A DNA stretch of 64,000 nt from the NCBI RefSeq assembly GCF_002218085.1, contig NZ_BDUC01000001.1, positions 186,001-250,000 on the forward strand. Reading direction: 5' to 3'. Made by a program: the position numbers and the translations under genes. The stretch comes from Tolypothrix sp. NIES-4075 (GTDB taxonomy: Bacteria > Cyanobacteriota > Cyanobacteriia > Cyanobacteriales > Nostocaceae). A model generated the notes under the pieces. It was not told the DNA's origin. It did not search any database and saw nothing but the letters and a program-made list of their open reading frames with translations. Position 1 is the first letter of the stretch, and every line of letters starts with the position of its first letter. Below are positions 35,788 through 43,890 of the stretch, piece after piece.

Positions 35788-37245
35788 TTACCCATTACCC
35801 CTCTTTTGTTCAAGTTTGTATTCTTTCGGAGGGTTAATAAAGACGCGATCGCCTGCTTTAACTCCCTCTAAAATCTGAGTTTGGTCTTTGATTTGCGAAC
35901 CGATTGTCACTTCGCGAAACTGCGGTTTATTTTTTGCATCGGGTATCAACACACCCGTTTGACCTTTTTCGGTAACAATCGCCACCGTCGGTAATACCAG
36001 AGCATTTGACAAGCGATCGCCTAAGAACGTCAAATCGACATTTAAGCCAGAACGCAGTTTATCTGCGCCCGTATCAAGAGCAACTCGTATTTGAAAGGAT
36101 GTTACACCTTGTTCTACTACTGCTTCTGGAGAAATTAAGCGTACACGTCCTTTAAAAACTTGGTCTGGATAAGCATCGGCGATAATTTCCACAGCTTGTC
36201 CTTCTTTAATTCTGCCGATATCAGCTTCCGGGACTTGCGCTAGCACTTCTAAACCGCGTGCGACAGCGACAATTGAACTAGAAGTTGCTGAGGCACTACT
36301 TGAAGCCGAAGTTGTCGGGGTGACAAACGCGCCGATGTTAGCATACTTCTGGGTGACAATTCCTGCAAAAGGTGCGCGGATAATCGTCTCATCTAAATTA
36401 ACTTCCTCCGCCTTTAATTGAGCTTGCGCTGATGCCACAGCTGCTTTACGCTGGGCGATAACTTCCGGACGGGTGCCATTTTCTAACAACCGTAACTGCG
36501 CTTTTGCTTCTTCTACTGCGGCTTTGCGTTGAGCGATTTCTTCGGAACGGCTACCAGCTTGTTGCAGCGATAATCGCTTTTGTGCTTCAAGCAAATTCGC
36601 TTTCGCGCTTTTATCTTCGCTGATAAATTGATCTAGTTCTTGTTTTTTAACTGCTCCCTGCTGATATAAATATTGGTAACGCTTGACTTGTTCGCTGCTG
36701 TAATTCGCCTTTGCTTGAGCTGCATCTACCAAAGCTTGAGCTTGAGCAACTTCTTGAGGACGATTTCCCGCTTGTGCTTGGGCTAATTGCGCTTGGGCTT
36801 GTGATAAACGCGCTTTCGATTGATCGATTTCTTGAGGACGACTTCCGGCTTGTGCTTCGGCTAACTGAGCCTGAGATTGAGCTAAAGAAGCGCGAAATTG
36901 CTGAATTCTCGCTTCAATGTCTGCACTATCCATCCGGGCAAGAATTTGTGTTGCTTGGACGCGATCGCCTTGCTCAACATACAATTGTTTTAAGGTTCCC
37001 GGATTTTTCGGGCTAATATTCACGCTTTGAACTGGTACAACCTTACCACTAGTCGTAATCCGCAAAGTGACATTTTTCGCTTCCACTGGCACAGTTAGTT
37101 GCGTAATATCCTCTTTGCGTGTACCCTGATTTACAAAGGTGTATGTCGTCGTTGCGCCAACAACCACCACACCAGCAGCCATCAGCCCAATCAGCCAGCG
37201 GAATGGATTCTTTACTTTACCAAATACGGGGACTTCTATTTGCAT
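35788..37245 (-). CDS. MacA/DevB-like periplasmic adaptor (HlyD family)
   Basis: 485 residues. One N-terminal anchor (about 15-36), biotinyl-lipoyl halves (VQSVNISPKNPGTLKQLYVEQGDRV and IIRAPFAGIVTQKYANIGAF) flank a long alpha-hairpin built from duplicated units around QAGSRPQEI/QAGNRPQEV/QAGSRSEEI/ENGTRPEVI. The hairpin is longer than in E. coli MacA. It would bridge the permease to an outer-membrane TolC-like channel (not in view). The final residues and stop codon (RGNG, TAA) are provided by the following STRR, so the C-terminus was set by repeat insertion. Confidence 0.9.
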   Translation of the reverse strand: MQIEVPVFGKVKNPFRWLIGLMAAGVVVVGATTTYTFVNQGTRKEDITQLTVPVEAKNVTLRITTSGKVVPVQSVNISPKNPGTLKQLYVEQGDRVQATQILARMDSADIEARIQQFRASLAQSQAQLAEAQAGSRPQEIDQSKARLSQAQAQLAQAQAGNRPQEVAQAQALVDAAQAKANYSSEQVKRYQYLYQQGAVKKQELDQFISEDKSAKANLLEAQKRLSLQQAGSRSEEIAQRKAAVEEAKAQLRLLENGTRPEVIAQRKAAVASAQAQLKAEEVNLDETIIRAPFAGIVTQKYANIGAFVTPTTSASSSASATSSSIVAVARGLEVLAQVPEADIGRIKEGQAVEIIADAYPDQVFKGRVRLISPEAVVEQGVTSFQIRVALDTGADKLRSGLNVDLTFLGDRLSNALVLPTVAIVTEKGQTGVLIPDAKNKPQFREVTIGSQIKDQTQILEGVKAGDRVFINPPKEYKLEQKRGNG

Positions 37246-37753
37246 AAAAAGTGTATAGCAGCCTGTAAAAATTGATGCGGTATGGTGGTTGAGAAGCGCT
37301 TCAACAACTTGAGAAAGTTACCAATCAAAAGTTGTATAAGGGTGATTTTCAGCTCTTTGTCTTAGGCAAGATTAATTGTCTGTGGTGCGGCAAATCGAGA
37401 ATTCCGTGATTTCAAAAGATAAAAAATAATTTACATTAACTTAAGTTTTTTATCATAGTAACCTTATCTACTTACAAATCACTTCACCTGAACGGGTGAC
37501 TTTAGTCATGAGTAATCAGTCTAGAGACTGGGGACTGGGGACTGGGGAATGGGTAATGGGTAATGGGTAATGGGTAATGGGTAATGGGTAATGGGGAGGC
37601 TTAAAAAGAATTATTACCAATGCCCAATGCCCGATGCCCAATGCCCAATGCCCAATGCCCAATGCCCAACTCCAAAATTTAGCTGTCGCTCATAGCTTAA
37701 ATCGTTTAAGCTAGCTGAAAGAATCTTTAGATTTATGGTAAAGAGGCGTTAGT
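37246..37753. other. Divergent spacer with STRR arrays
   Basis: Unique AT-rich sequence to about 37510 (promoter of the exporter set), then GGACTGG, GGGTAAT (six or more units) and TGCCCAA (six units) heptamers up to 37670. No ORF. Confidence 0.75.
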
Positions 37754-38632
37754 GTGCCCAAATTAGTTCGATTAATTTCGCTTTTAGTTGCCTGTGGTTT
37801 CTGGAGTTTGCCTTATAAAGCTCATGCACAGGCATTGATTCCTCATACACTGCAACTTGATACAGCTAAATTGGAGCAGCAGGGGTTGAGTCTGGCACAA
37901 GAAGCGGCTCAACTAGCGCAGTTTCAACAGACGGACATGGCTTTACCACGAGCAAGGCTGGCAACTCAACTTGCTCCTAAGAATGATAAAGTATGGTTTC
38001 TCTTAGGTGGCTTGTATTTACAAAACAAGCAGTTTGATACGGCGATCGCTGCTTTAAATAAGGCACAATCTCTCAACCCCAAAAATGCTGACGTTCAGTT
38101 TGCTTTGGGATCAGCTAATTTTCAGCAGGAAAAGTACCAAGCTGCGGCTGAGTTTTATCAAGCGGGTTTGAAGTTAAAACCCAATGATTCAGAGGGATTG
38201 TTTGATTTAGGGAATGCCTACTATAAGCTGAATAGATTGCCAGAAGCGATCGCCCAATACAATAAAGCAGTAGCCGCTGACAAAAAATTCTGGCCCGCGA
38301 TTAACAACGTCGGGTTAATTAACTACGAACAGGGCAATATCCCCTCAGCAATCAAGCAATGGCAAACGGCAGTTGCCCTAGAAAAACAAGCCGCAGAACC
38401 TTTATTAGCATTGGCAGTGGCACTGTATACTAAAGGCGATCGCGCTTCCGGTTTGGCAATGGGAGAAGCTGCACTGCGAATTGACGATCGCTATGGTGAT
38501 TTGACTTTCCTTAAGGATAATCTCTGGGGCGATCGCCTTCTAGCTGATACGAAGAAATTCCTCGAATTACCTCGCATTCAAGACGCTCGCCAGCCAAAGC
38601 AAACCCCGTCAGTCAATAGACAGCCGCAATAA
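37754..38632 (+). CDS. Secreted or periplasmic TPR protein
   Basis: 292 residues from a GTG start at 37754. Signal peptide about 1-26 (LVRLISLLVACGFWSLPYKAHAQ). At least four tetratricopeptide repeats follow from about residue 70: KVWFLLGGLYLQNKQFDTAIAALNKAQSLNP, then DVQFALGSANFQQEKYQAAAEFYQ, LFDLGNAYYKLNRLPEAIAQYNKA and INNVGLINYEQGNIPSAIKQWQTA (each cited in part). Protein-interaction scaffold; partner unknown. Single gene. Confidence 0.85.
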   Translation: MPKLVRLISLLVACGFWSLPYKAHAQALIPHTLQLDTAKLEQQGLSLAQEAAQLAQFQQTDMALPRARLATQLAPKNDKVWFLLGGLYLQNKQFDTAIAALNKAQSLNPKNADVQFALGSANFQQEKYQAAAEFYQAGLKLKPNDSEGLFDLGNAYYKLNRLPEAIAQYNKAVAADKKFWPAINNVGLINYEQGNIPSAIKQWQTAVALEKQAAEPLLALAVALYTKGDRASGLAMGEAALRIDDRYGDLTFLKDNLWGDRLLADTKKFLELPRIQDARQPKQTPSVNRQPQ

Positions 38633-39369
38633 GAGGAGGGGGAGAAGGTGGGAGTGGGACAAGGGGAGAACGAGTGCGAGTGCGTATTTTCTCAAGCCAC
38701 TGCGTTGCGGTGAGACCAGCGCAATTCTCCTGGTTTCCCTCTCTTGTCACGCCTACGCTACGCGTGAACGTGCCGGCTCTTTAGAACCCGTTCGCGGAGC
38801 GTCTTTGAAGGAGAAGGGAGGTCACGAACGTTGAAGCATGTGGCGTCCCCGCCCTTGGAACGTGTCCACAGGACAAGGGGGAGCTCTTAGCAGAGTGAGA
38901 GGAATTTTTCCCCCATGCCACTGAGGATGCTCCACTTGGGGAGCCACCCCTACAGGAAGGGTTTCCCGACAGCCACAGGAGTGGCGTGAAACCCCAAGAC
39001 CCAACGGGAGAGCCAGTCCCCCATCGATCGCTCGCTTACCGCCCTTCTCGATTCGGGGAGACGCTGCGCGAACGGGTGACGCTCCTGCGTCGAAGATCGC
39101 TTCGCTAACGCCACTTTGCTGTTTCGGAGGAAACCGCCTTGGCTTTTAGCGTCTCCCCGAATCGAGAAGACGGCAAGTGGACTCACCAAGACGGGAGCTG
39201 GTCTCACCGCACTGGCTCCCCTTCCCCCCTTCCCCTTTGCCTCCTCCCCACTCCCCCACTCCCAATTCCCTCTTGCTTAAAAGCACCATTTAACAGTACA
39301 TATATACTAAAGTGTGAAAAGTAAACAGTCGCCCCTCAATATGTTGGGCGACGGTTACTAAATAAATTG
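38633..39369. repeat. 737-bp spacer made of nested palindromic repeats
   Basis: No convincing gene: short ORFs on both strands here are Arg/Pro/Ser-rich translations of repeats. It holds G-rich and C-rich arms (38635-38665 and 39225-39270), CGCGGAGCG/CGCTGCGCGAACG units and a pair TCTCGATTCGGGGAGACG (39047-39064) / CGTCTCCCCGAATCGAGA (39150-39167), which is a perfect 18-bp inverted repeat. The whole block looks like repeats inserted into repeats. Confidence 0.75.
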
Positions 39370-39774
39370 TCAATTGTCCTGTTTGGGTAGCAGTGCGATG
39401 ATTTGATCAACAAATTGTTGATGGTCAACAACTGGTTTAGAGATGTAACCATCAGCACCGCTTTGCTTGAGAAAGTTCTCGCGATCGCCTTCCATCGCGT
39501 GTGCCGTTACCAAAATAACAGGTAAATTTGCTGTTTGTGGATCTGATTTCAACATTTGTGTAATCTTGATACCATCAACAGACTTACCTTGGTAAACACT
39601 TCTTGAGAGAGAAACATCCATTAAAATAATGTCTGCTTCACCGGAAGAGGCAATTTTCATTACCTCTTCCACATTTTCAGTATGTTTTACCTCCAAGCCA
39701 CCGCGCTTGGTCAAAATTTTGGAAAAAACACGAGCATTAATCAGATCGTCTTCGACAATCAAAACAGTTTTCAT
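39370..39774 (-). CDS. Single-domain CheY-like response regulator
   Basis: 134 residues, receiver only. Acidic pair D9-D10 in IVEDD, phosphoacceptor D53 in IILMDVSLSRS, Thr/Ala in LVTAHAM and Lys in YISKPV. An insertion SRSVYQGKSVDGIKITQ after the Asp is typical of DivK/PatA-like cyanobacterial receivers. No output domain and no kinase adjacent; probably acts in a phosphorelay or motility complex. Confidence 0.88.
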   Translation of the reverse strand: MKTVLIVEDDLINARVFSKILTKRGGLEVKHTENVEEVMKIASSGEADIILMDVSLSRSVYQGKSVDGIKITQMLKSDPQTANLPVILVTAHAMEGDRENFLKQSGADGYISKPVVDHQQFVDQIIALLPKQDN

Positions 39775-40004
39775 GAGAATTTAACTTATAGGGGTGAGGG
39801 AACTTACCACGTCGAGCAAAACAGTTGTCTGTCTACTTTATTTGAATCAATGTGTATCTCCGTCGTATGACCGATAATACTACTGATTTTTGCCTTATGA
39901 GTGTCAAGATTTTGTGTTTGATTTCATTTCATCCGTTATGCTGTGGTTGCTGCTGTGTTCATTTATAGAGATTTTTGTGTAGTGAAAATTCAGGGAAAAA
40001 ACTC

Positions 40005-42527
40005 ATGGCAAAACAGTTAAATCTTCTCTCAACAGGACAGGTAATCACCACAGCCCTGCACACGGAGATGCAACGGTCTTACCTAGAATATGCCATGAGT
40101 GTGATTGTCGGGCGGGCGTTACCAGACGTGCGTGATGGCTTAAAACCAGTGCATCGGCGCATTTTGTATGCGATGCACGAACTCGGTTTAACCCCTGACA
40201 GACCCTATCGTAAGTGCGCTCGTGTAGTCGGAGACGTACTGGGTAAATATCATCCCCACGGCGACCAATCGGTTTATGACGCTTTGGTTAGGTTGGTGCA
40301 GGATTTTTCCAGTCGGTATCCCTTATTGGCAGGACATGGCAACTTTGGCAGTGTGGATAACGACCCACCCGCAGCGATGCGCTACACAGAAACGCGCCTT
40401 GCAGCCATCAGCCATGAGGGAATGCTGACAGAAATTGGTGAAGAAACGGTGGAATTTATCGGTAATTTCGATAATTCCCAACAAGAACCGACAGTGCTAC
40501 CAGCACAGTTACCGTTCTTGTTGCTAAATGGCTGTGCGGGTATTGCGGTCGGGATGGCGACGAATATTCCACCGCACAACTTAGGGGAAGTTGTTGATGG
40601 GTTAATTGCCTTAATCGACAATCCCGATCTAAGTGATGAAAAATTATTTCAGCTAATTCCGGGTCCAGATTTTCCCACCGGCGGGGAAATCATTGGTGAT
40701 GTTGGCATTCGCGAGGCATACAGCACAGGTAAGGGTGGTATTGTGCTGCGAGGAGTTGCCCAAATAGAAGAAATTGCACCTGTTAGGGGTAGCAAACGGC
40801 GAACAGCAATTATCATTACGGAATTGCCTTTTCAAGTGAATAAGGCAGCTTGGATTGAGAAAGTAGCGGAATTAGTGAATCAAGGTCGCTTGCAAGGAAT
40901 TTCCGATCTGCGGGATGAAAGCGATCGCGAAGGTATGCGCGTAGTCATTGAACTCAAACGCGATACTAACCCCCAGGATGTTCTTGGGCATTTGTACCAC
41001 CAAACCGCTCTGCAAACTAATTTTGGGGCAATTCTTTTAGCGATCGTTGATGGACAACCACGCCAGCTTAGTTTGCGTCATTTGTTGCAGGAATTTTTAA
41101 GTTTCCGCGAACAGACTCTTAATCGGCGTTACACCCACGAGTTAGAAAAAGCACAAAATCGCCTACATTTGCTCGACGGTTTGCTCAAAGCATTATCTAA
41201 CTTAGATGATGTGATTGAGATTTTGCGGCAAGCGGCTGATGGTGCTAGCGCAAAAATCGATCTGTGTAGCCTGCTGGATTTGACTGAAGTCCAAGCAGAT
41301 GCCATTTTAGCAATGCCGTTGCGACGTCTCACCAGTTTAGAACAGCAAAATTTACAGCAGGAGTTTGAGCAATTAGCTGAGGAAATTGAATTATTACAGC
41401 GGTTGCTCAACGACAGAAAAGAGTTACTTAAAGCGCTGAAAAAAGACTTGCGTAGTCTCAAGCGCAAGTACAGCGATGCTCGTCGTACCAAGCTTTTGGC
41501 TCTTGATACCCAGACCAAGGGGCTCCTTGAAGACAAGGAGACAAGGAGACTAGGAGACAAAGAGGAGAATCCAAAATCCAAAATCCAAAATCCAAAATCC
41601 GAAGAGCCAGCAGAAGAAGTTGTTTTAGAGTTTAGTCAGCGGGGCTATGTGCGCCGTACTCAGCCATCAGCTAAAAAGCCCAAAGCTGACAACGGTTTGT
41701 CGGATAATGACTTCATTATCCAAATAGCAGTGACTGATACAGACAAAGAATTAATGGTGTTAACTAGTGGTGGTAAAGTCTACCCTGTGAATGTAGGAGA
41801 CATTCCCCCAACTACTGGGCGTTCTCCACGGGGAAAACCGCTGATAACCATGCTCAGTAGTACCGCTCAAAGTTCTCAAGAAGCTGTTATCAACCGTTTT
41901 GTACTGCCAGAAAACGCCGAAAGCTCGCAAATGATTCTTTTGACAAAGCAGGCACGAATTAAGCGCCTCTCCCTTGGGGAATTTACTAATCTGACTCGTC
42001 GCGGAATTACAATTTTAAAGCTAAAAGACGATGATGAATTGTTATTTAGCCAATTCACTACTCCTGGAGAACATCTAATTGTTGCCAGTTCCGGCGGACG
42101 ATTGTTGCGGTTTCCGGTAAATGATGAACAATTAGCGATTATGGGTCGTACTGCTGTTGGGTTGCAAGCATTACGGCTGTTGAAACATCAGCAAATGGTC
42201 GGCTGTGTAACATTCGCCAAGGATAGTAATTTGTTGTTAGTTACTGAAGAAGGATATGCCAAACGAATACCAGTGAAAGATTTCAAACTAGCTAATCGCG
42301 CTGATTTGGGTACGCAAGCGCTGAAGTTTAAAACTAAAACTGACAATCTAGCTGGTATGGTAATGGCGATCGCACGAACTGAGGTAGCGCTAGTAACAAA
42401 TCGAGAGCGGGTAGTGCGTCTAAGTGTAGAAACAGTGCCTTTGTTAGGCAGAGATGCTACCGGTGAAAGCGTTCTCCAGCTTAACCGGGATGAAAAAATC
42501 ATCACCGTTGCCCAAGTATATTCTTAA
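40005..42527 (+). CDS. gyrA: DNA topoisomerase (gyrase/topo IV) subunit A, with in-frame repeat insert
   Basis: 840 residues from ATG 40005; the 10-residue upstream extension would need a TTG start. Breakage-reunion core with catalytic Tyr127 (AAMRYTETRLA) and the GRALPDVRDGLKPVHRRILYAM block; C-terminal six-bladed pinwheel (LMVLTSGGKVYPV, MILLTKQARIKRL, LIVASSGGRLLRF, LLLVTEEGYAKRI, VALVTNRERVVRL). I see no canonical GyrA box (QRRGGKG), so it may be the second, ParC-like paralogue of cyanobacteria. Between the core coiled coil and the first blade about 25 residues (508-532) come from an intergenic repeat. Confidence 0.92.
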   Translation: MAKQLNLLSTGQVITTALHTEMQRSYLEYAMSVIVGRALPDVRDGLKPVHRRILYAMHELGLTPDRPYRKCARVVGDVLGKYHPHGDQSVYDALVRLVQDFSSRYPLLAGHGNFGSVDNDPPAAMRYTETRLAAISHEGMLTEIGEETVEFIGNFDNSQQEPTVLPAQLPFLLLNGCAGIAVGMATNIPPHNLGEVVDGLIALIDNPDLSDEKLFQLIPGPDFPTGGEIIGDVGIREAYSTGKGGIVLRGVAQIEEIAPVRGSKRRTAIIITELPFQVNKAAWIEKVAELVNQGRLQGISDLRDESDREGMRVVIELKRDTNPQDVLGHLYHQTALQTNFGAILLAIVDGQPRQLSLRHLLQEFLSFREQTLNRRYTHELEKAQNRLHLLDGLLKALSNLDDVIEILRQAADGASAKIDLCSLLDLTEVQADAILAMPLRRLTSLEQQNLQQEFEQLAEEIELLQRLLNDRKELLKALKKDLRSLKRKYSDARRTKLLALDTQTKGLLEDKETRRLGDKEENPKSKIQNPKSEEPAEEVVLEFSQRGYVRRTQPSAKKPKADNGLSDNDFIIQIAVTDTDKELMVLTSGGKVYPVNVGDIPPTTGRSPRGKPLITMLSSTAQSSQEAVINRFVLPENAESSQMILLTKQARIKRLSLGEFTNLTRRGITILKLKDDDELLFSQFTTPGEHLIVASSGGRLLRFPVNDEQLAIMGRTAVGLQALRLLKHQQMVGCVTFAKDSNLLLVTEEGYAKRIPVKDFKLANRADLGTQALKFKTKTDNLAGMVMAIARTEVALVTNRERVVRLSVETVPLLGRDATGESVLQLNRDEKIITVAQVYS
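41527..41601. repeat. Repeat insert inside the gyrA-like gene
   Basis: AAGGAGAC/TAGGAGAC-type units followed by four CCAAAAT heptamers, the same motifs as in spacers. In frame it gives EDKETRRLGDKEE and NPKSKIQNPKS. It sits at the linker between the core and the C-terminal pinwheel, where extra residues are harmless. Confidence 0.85.
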
Positions 42528-42713
42528 GCAGGGCGATGTTCATTCTAAAAGCAAGCCAACTAAGAGAGGATTTAGAGGCGCTAGTTTAACTGCGCTTCAA
42601 ATTCCTGCTTGAAGTTGGCGATATTAAAGCTCTACTAGGTTACGCTCGCTTCTGACAAGCTTTGGATCATTTATCTATTGGAACACTCTTAATTTTTCTG
42701 ACAAAATTTAATC
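42528..42713. other. Spacer downstream of the gyrA-like gene
   Basis: Nothing recognised; AT-rich, no ORF or strong hairpin. Confidence 0.5.
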
Positions 42714-42900
42714 AGGACTTACGCAAAAACTCTCCCAAACTCTTATTTCTCTGTGTCCTCTCTCTTGGAAAGCTTTGATGCCTGCGGCAACCCCTTCTCC
42801 TAAAGGAGACGCTCCGCGAACGGGGAACGGAGGTTTCCTCCGCTCAAACTTTCCGCTGCTTCCTCTGCGGTTCGTTTTTCCATCATTCTGCGTAAGTCCT
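42714..42900. mobile_element. MITE with perfect 12-bp terminal inverted repeats
   Basis: AGGACTTACGCA (42714-42725) and TGCGTAAGTCCT (42889-42900) are perfect inverted ends. The interior is 163 bp, without an ORF, and contains CCTCTGCGGTTCG and a nested GAGACGCTCCGCGAACGGGG repeat. Flanking TA-rich bases could be a target duplication but are not decisive. Confidence 0.8.
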
Positions 42901-42936
42901 ATTAATCTTTAAATCCACAAAAATTACCTTAGTAGT

Positions 42937-42962
42937 AGAGACGTTCCACACCGAACGTCTCT
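42937..42962. repeat. Palindrome of the AGAGACGTT family
   Basis: AGAGACGTTC and GAACGTCTCT around a 6-nt loop. Confidence 0.75.
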
Positions 42963-43326
42963 TCTGTTCTTAAATGCTAATTATTACTAATACTTCAAAG
43001 GACTGTGTACAGCAGGATTCACACAATACATCAAATATTAGTTAAAAAACTCTTAATATTTTACACGATCACAGATATACTAGTTGCAACTATATTTCAA
43101 TAATCTCATTAATTGTGACAAAGCAAAACTGAAGCGCTTTGTAACCTCAGGCTTAAAAATTCACCTTCAAGTGGATTTTTTAGTCTGTTCTCCATATCAG
43201 CGATCGCTATCAAAGTCAATAAAATATCACAAGATTTGAAATATTATGTTGCATTTTCCCAAAATCTTGTTATATTAGTTTACATAGAGTAACAAAGTTT
43301 CGTAAATCCACATTGGAGTGCCAACC

Positions 43327-43509
43327 ATGACTACAAATACTACAAAAGTTACCGCCCCCATAATCAATGATCGCAATGCTTGGCGTTGGGGCTTCACCCC
43401 ACAAGCAGAAATTTGGAATGGTCGCTTGGCAATGATTGGTTTTTTAGCCGCTGCTTTAATTGAGATATTCTCTGGTGAAGGTTTTCTGCACTTTTGGGGC
43501 ATTCTGTAA
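43327..43509 (+). CDS. High light-inducible protein (Hli/Scp)
   Basis: 60 residues from ATG 43327, which has GGAG 9 bp upstream; a GTG at 43318 overlaps that Shine-Dalgarno and is rejected. Single chlorophyll a/b-binding-like helix with the signature EIWNGRLAMIGFLAAALIEI (about 37-56), in which Glu and Asn/Arg bind chlorophyll. Hlis protect photosystem assembly intermediates by quenching. The N-terminus WRWGFTPQAE is also typical. Followed immediately by a strong terminator, so monocistronic and probably stress-induced. Confidence 0.93.
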   Translation: MTTNTTKVTAPIINDRNAWRWGFTPQAEIWNGRLAMIGFLAAALIEIFSGEGFLHFWGIL

Positions 43510-43540
43510 TATTTAAAACGATAAATATCTTAATAAATAA

Positions 43541-43576
43541 AAAACCTGGGAGTGTTAATTCACTTCCAGGTTTTTT
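43541..43576 (+). terminator. Intrinsic terminator of hli
   Basis: AAAACCTGGGAGTG pairs with CACTTCCAGGTTTT (one G-T pair) over a 6-nt loop, then T-run. The A-run on the left makes it bidirectional. Confidence 0.9.
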
Positions 43577-43890
43577 AGGTTAATGGTTGGAGCGTTGGAG
43601 CGTTGCTGTTGTTGGTTGATAGTTGTTGGGGAGCCACTGCGATCAATTGCGATGCCAACAGCCGCGCAAGTGGAGTTAGCGTAAAGACCTGCGGGCACAC
43701 TTGGTGAACGCAAAGCGTCTTTGCAAGGAGAAGCGGTAGCGATAGCGAGCAACGAGCCAAGCCGAAGGGTTAACAGGAGCCAGTGCTGTAGGCGGGTTTC
43801 CCGACAGTCGTGCATCTGGCGTTCAACAGTTATCCACTATCAACTATGCACTATGCACTATCCACTATCAACTATCCATTATCCACGCTC
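43577..43890. repeat. Composite repeat element with STRR arms (second copy)
   Basis: Shares GGTTAACAGGAGCCAGTGC (43768-43786) and a 38-bp identical block (43796-43833) with 26536-26790; right arm of ACTATCC/ACTATGC heptamers. The left portion differs (GCAAAGCGTCTTTGC palindrome), showing modular exchange. Confidence 0.8.

Noticed and set aside
38822..39324. Three short ORFs in the repeat block
   Set aside because: Their sequence is a translation of palindromic repeats, Arg/Pro/Ser-rich, and they sit on both strands of the same DNA.
40005..42527. Intein in the topoisomerase gene
   Set aside because: No splice-junction Cys/Ser...HN motif; the extra sequence is only about 25 residues of repeat origin.
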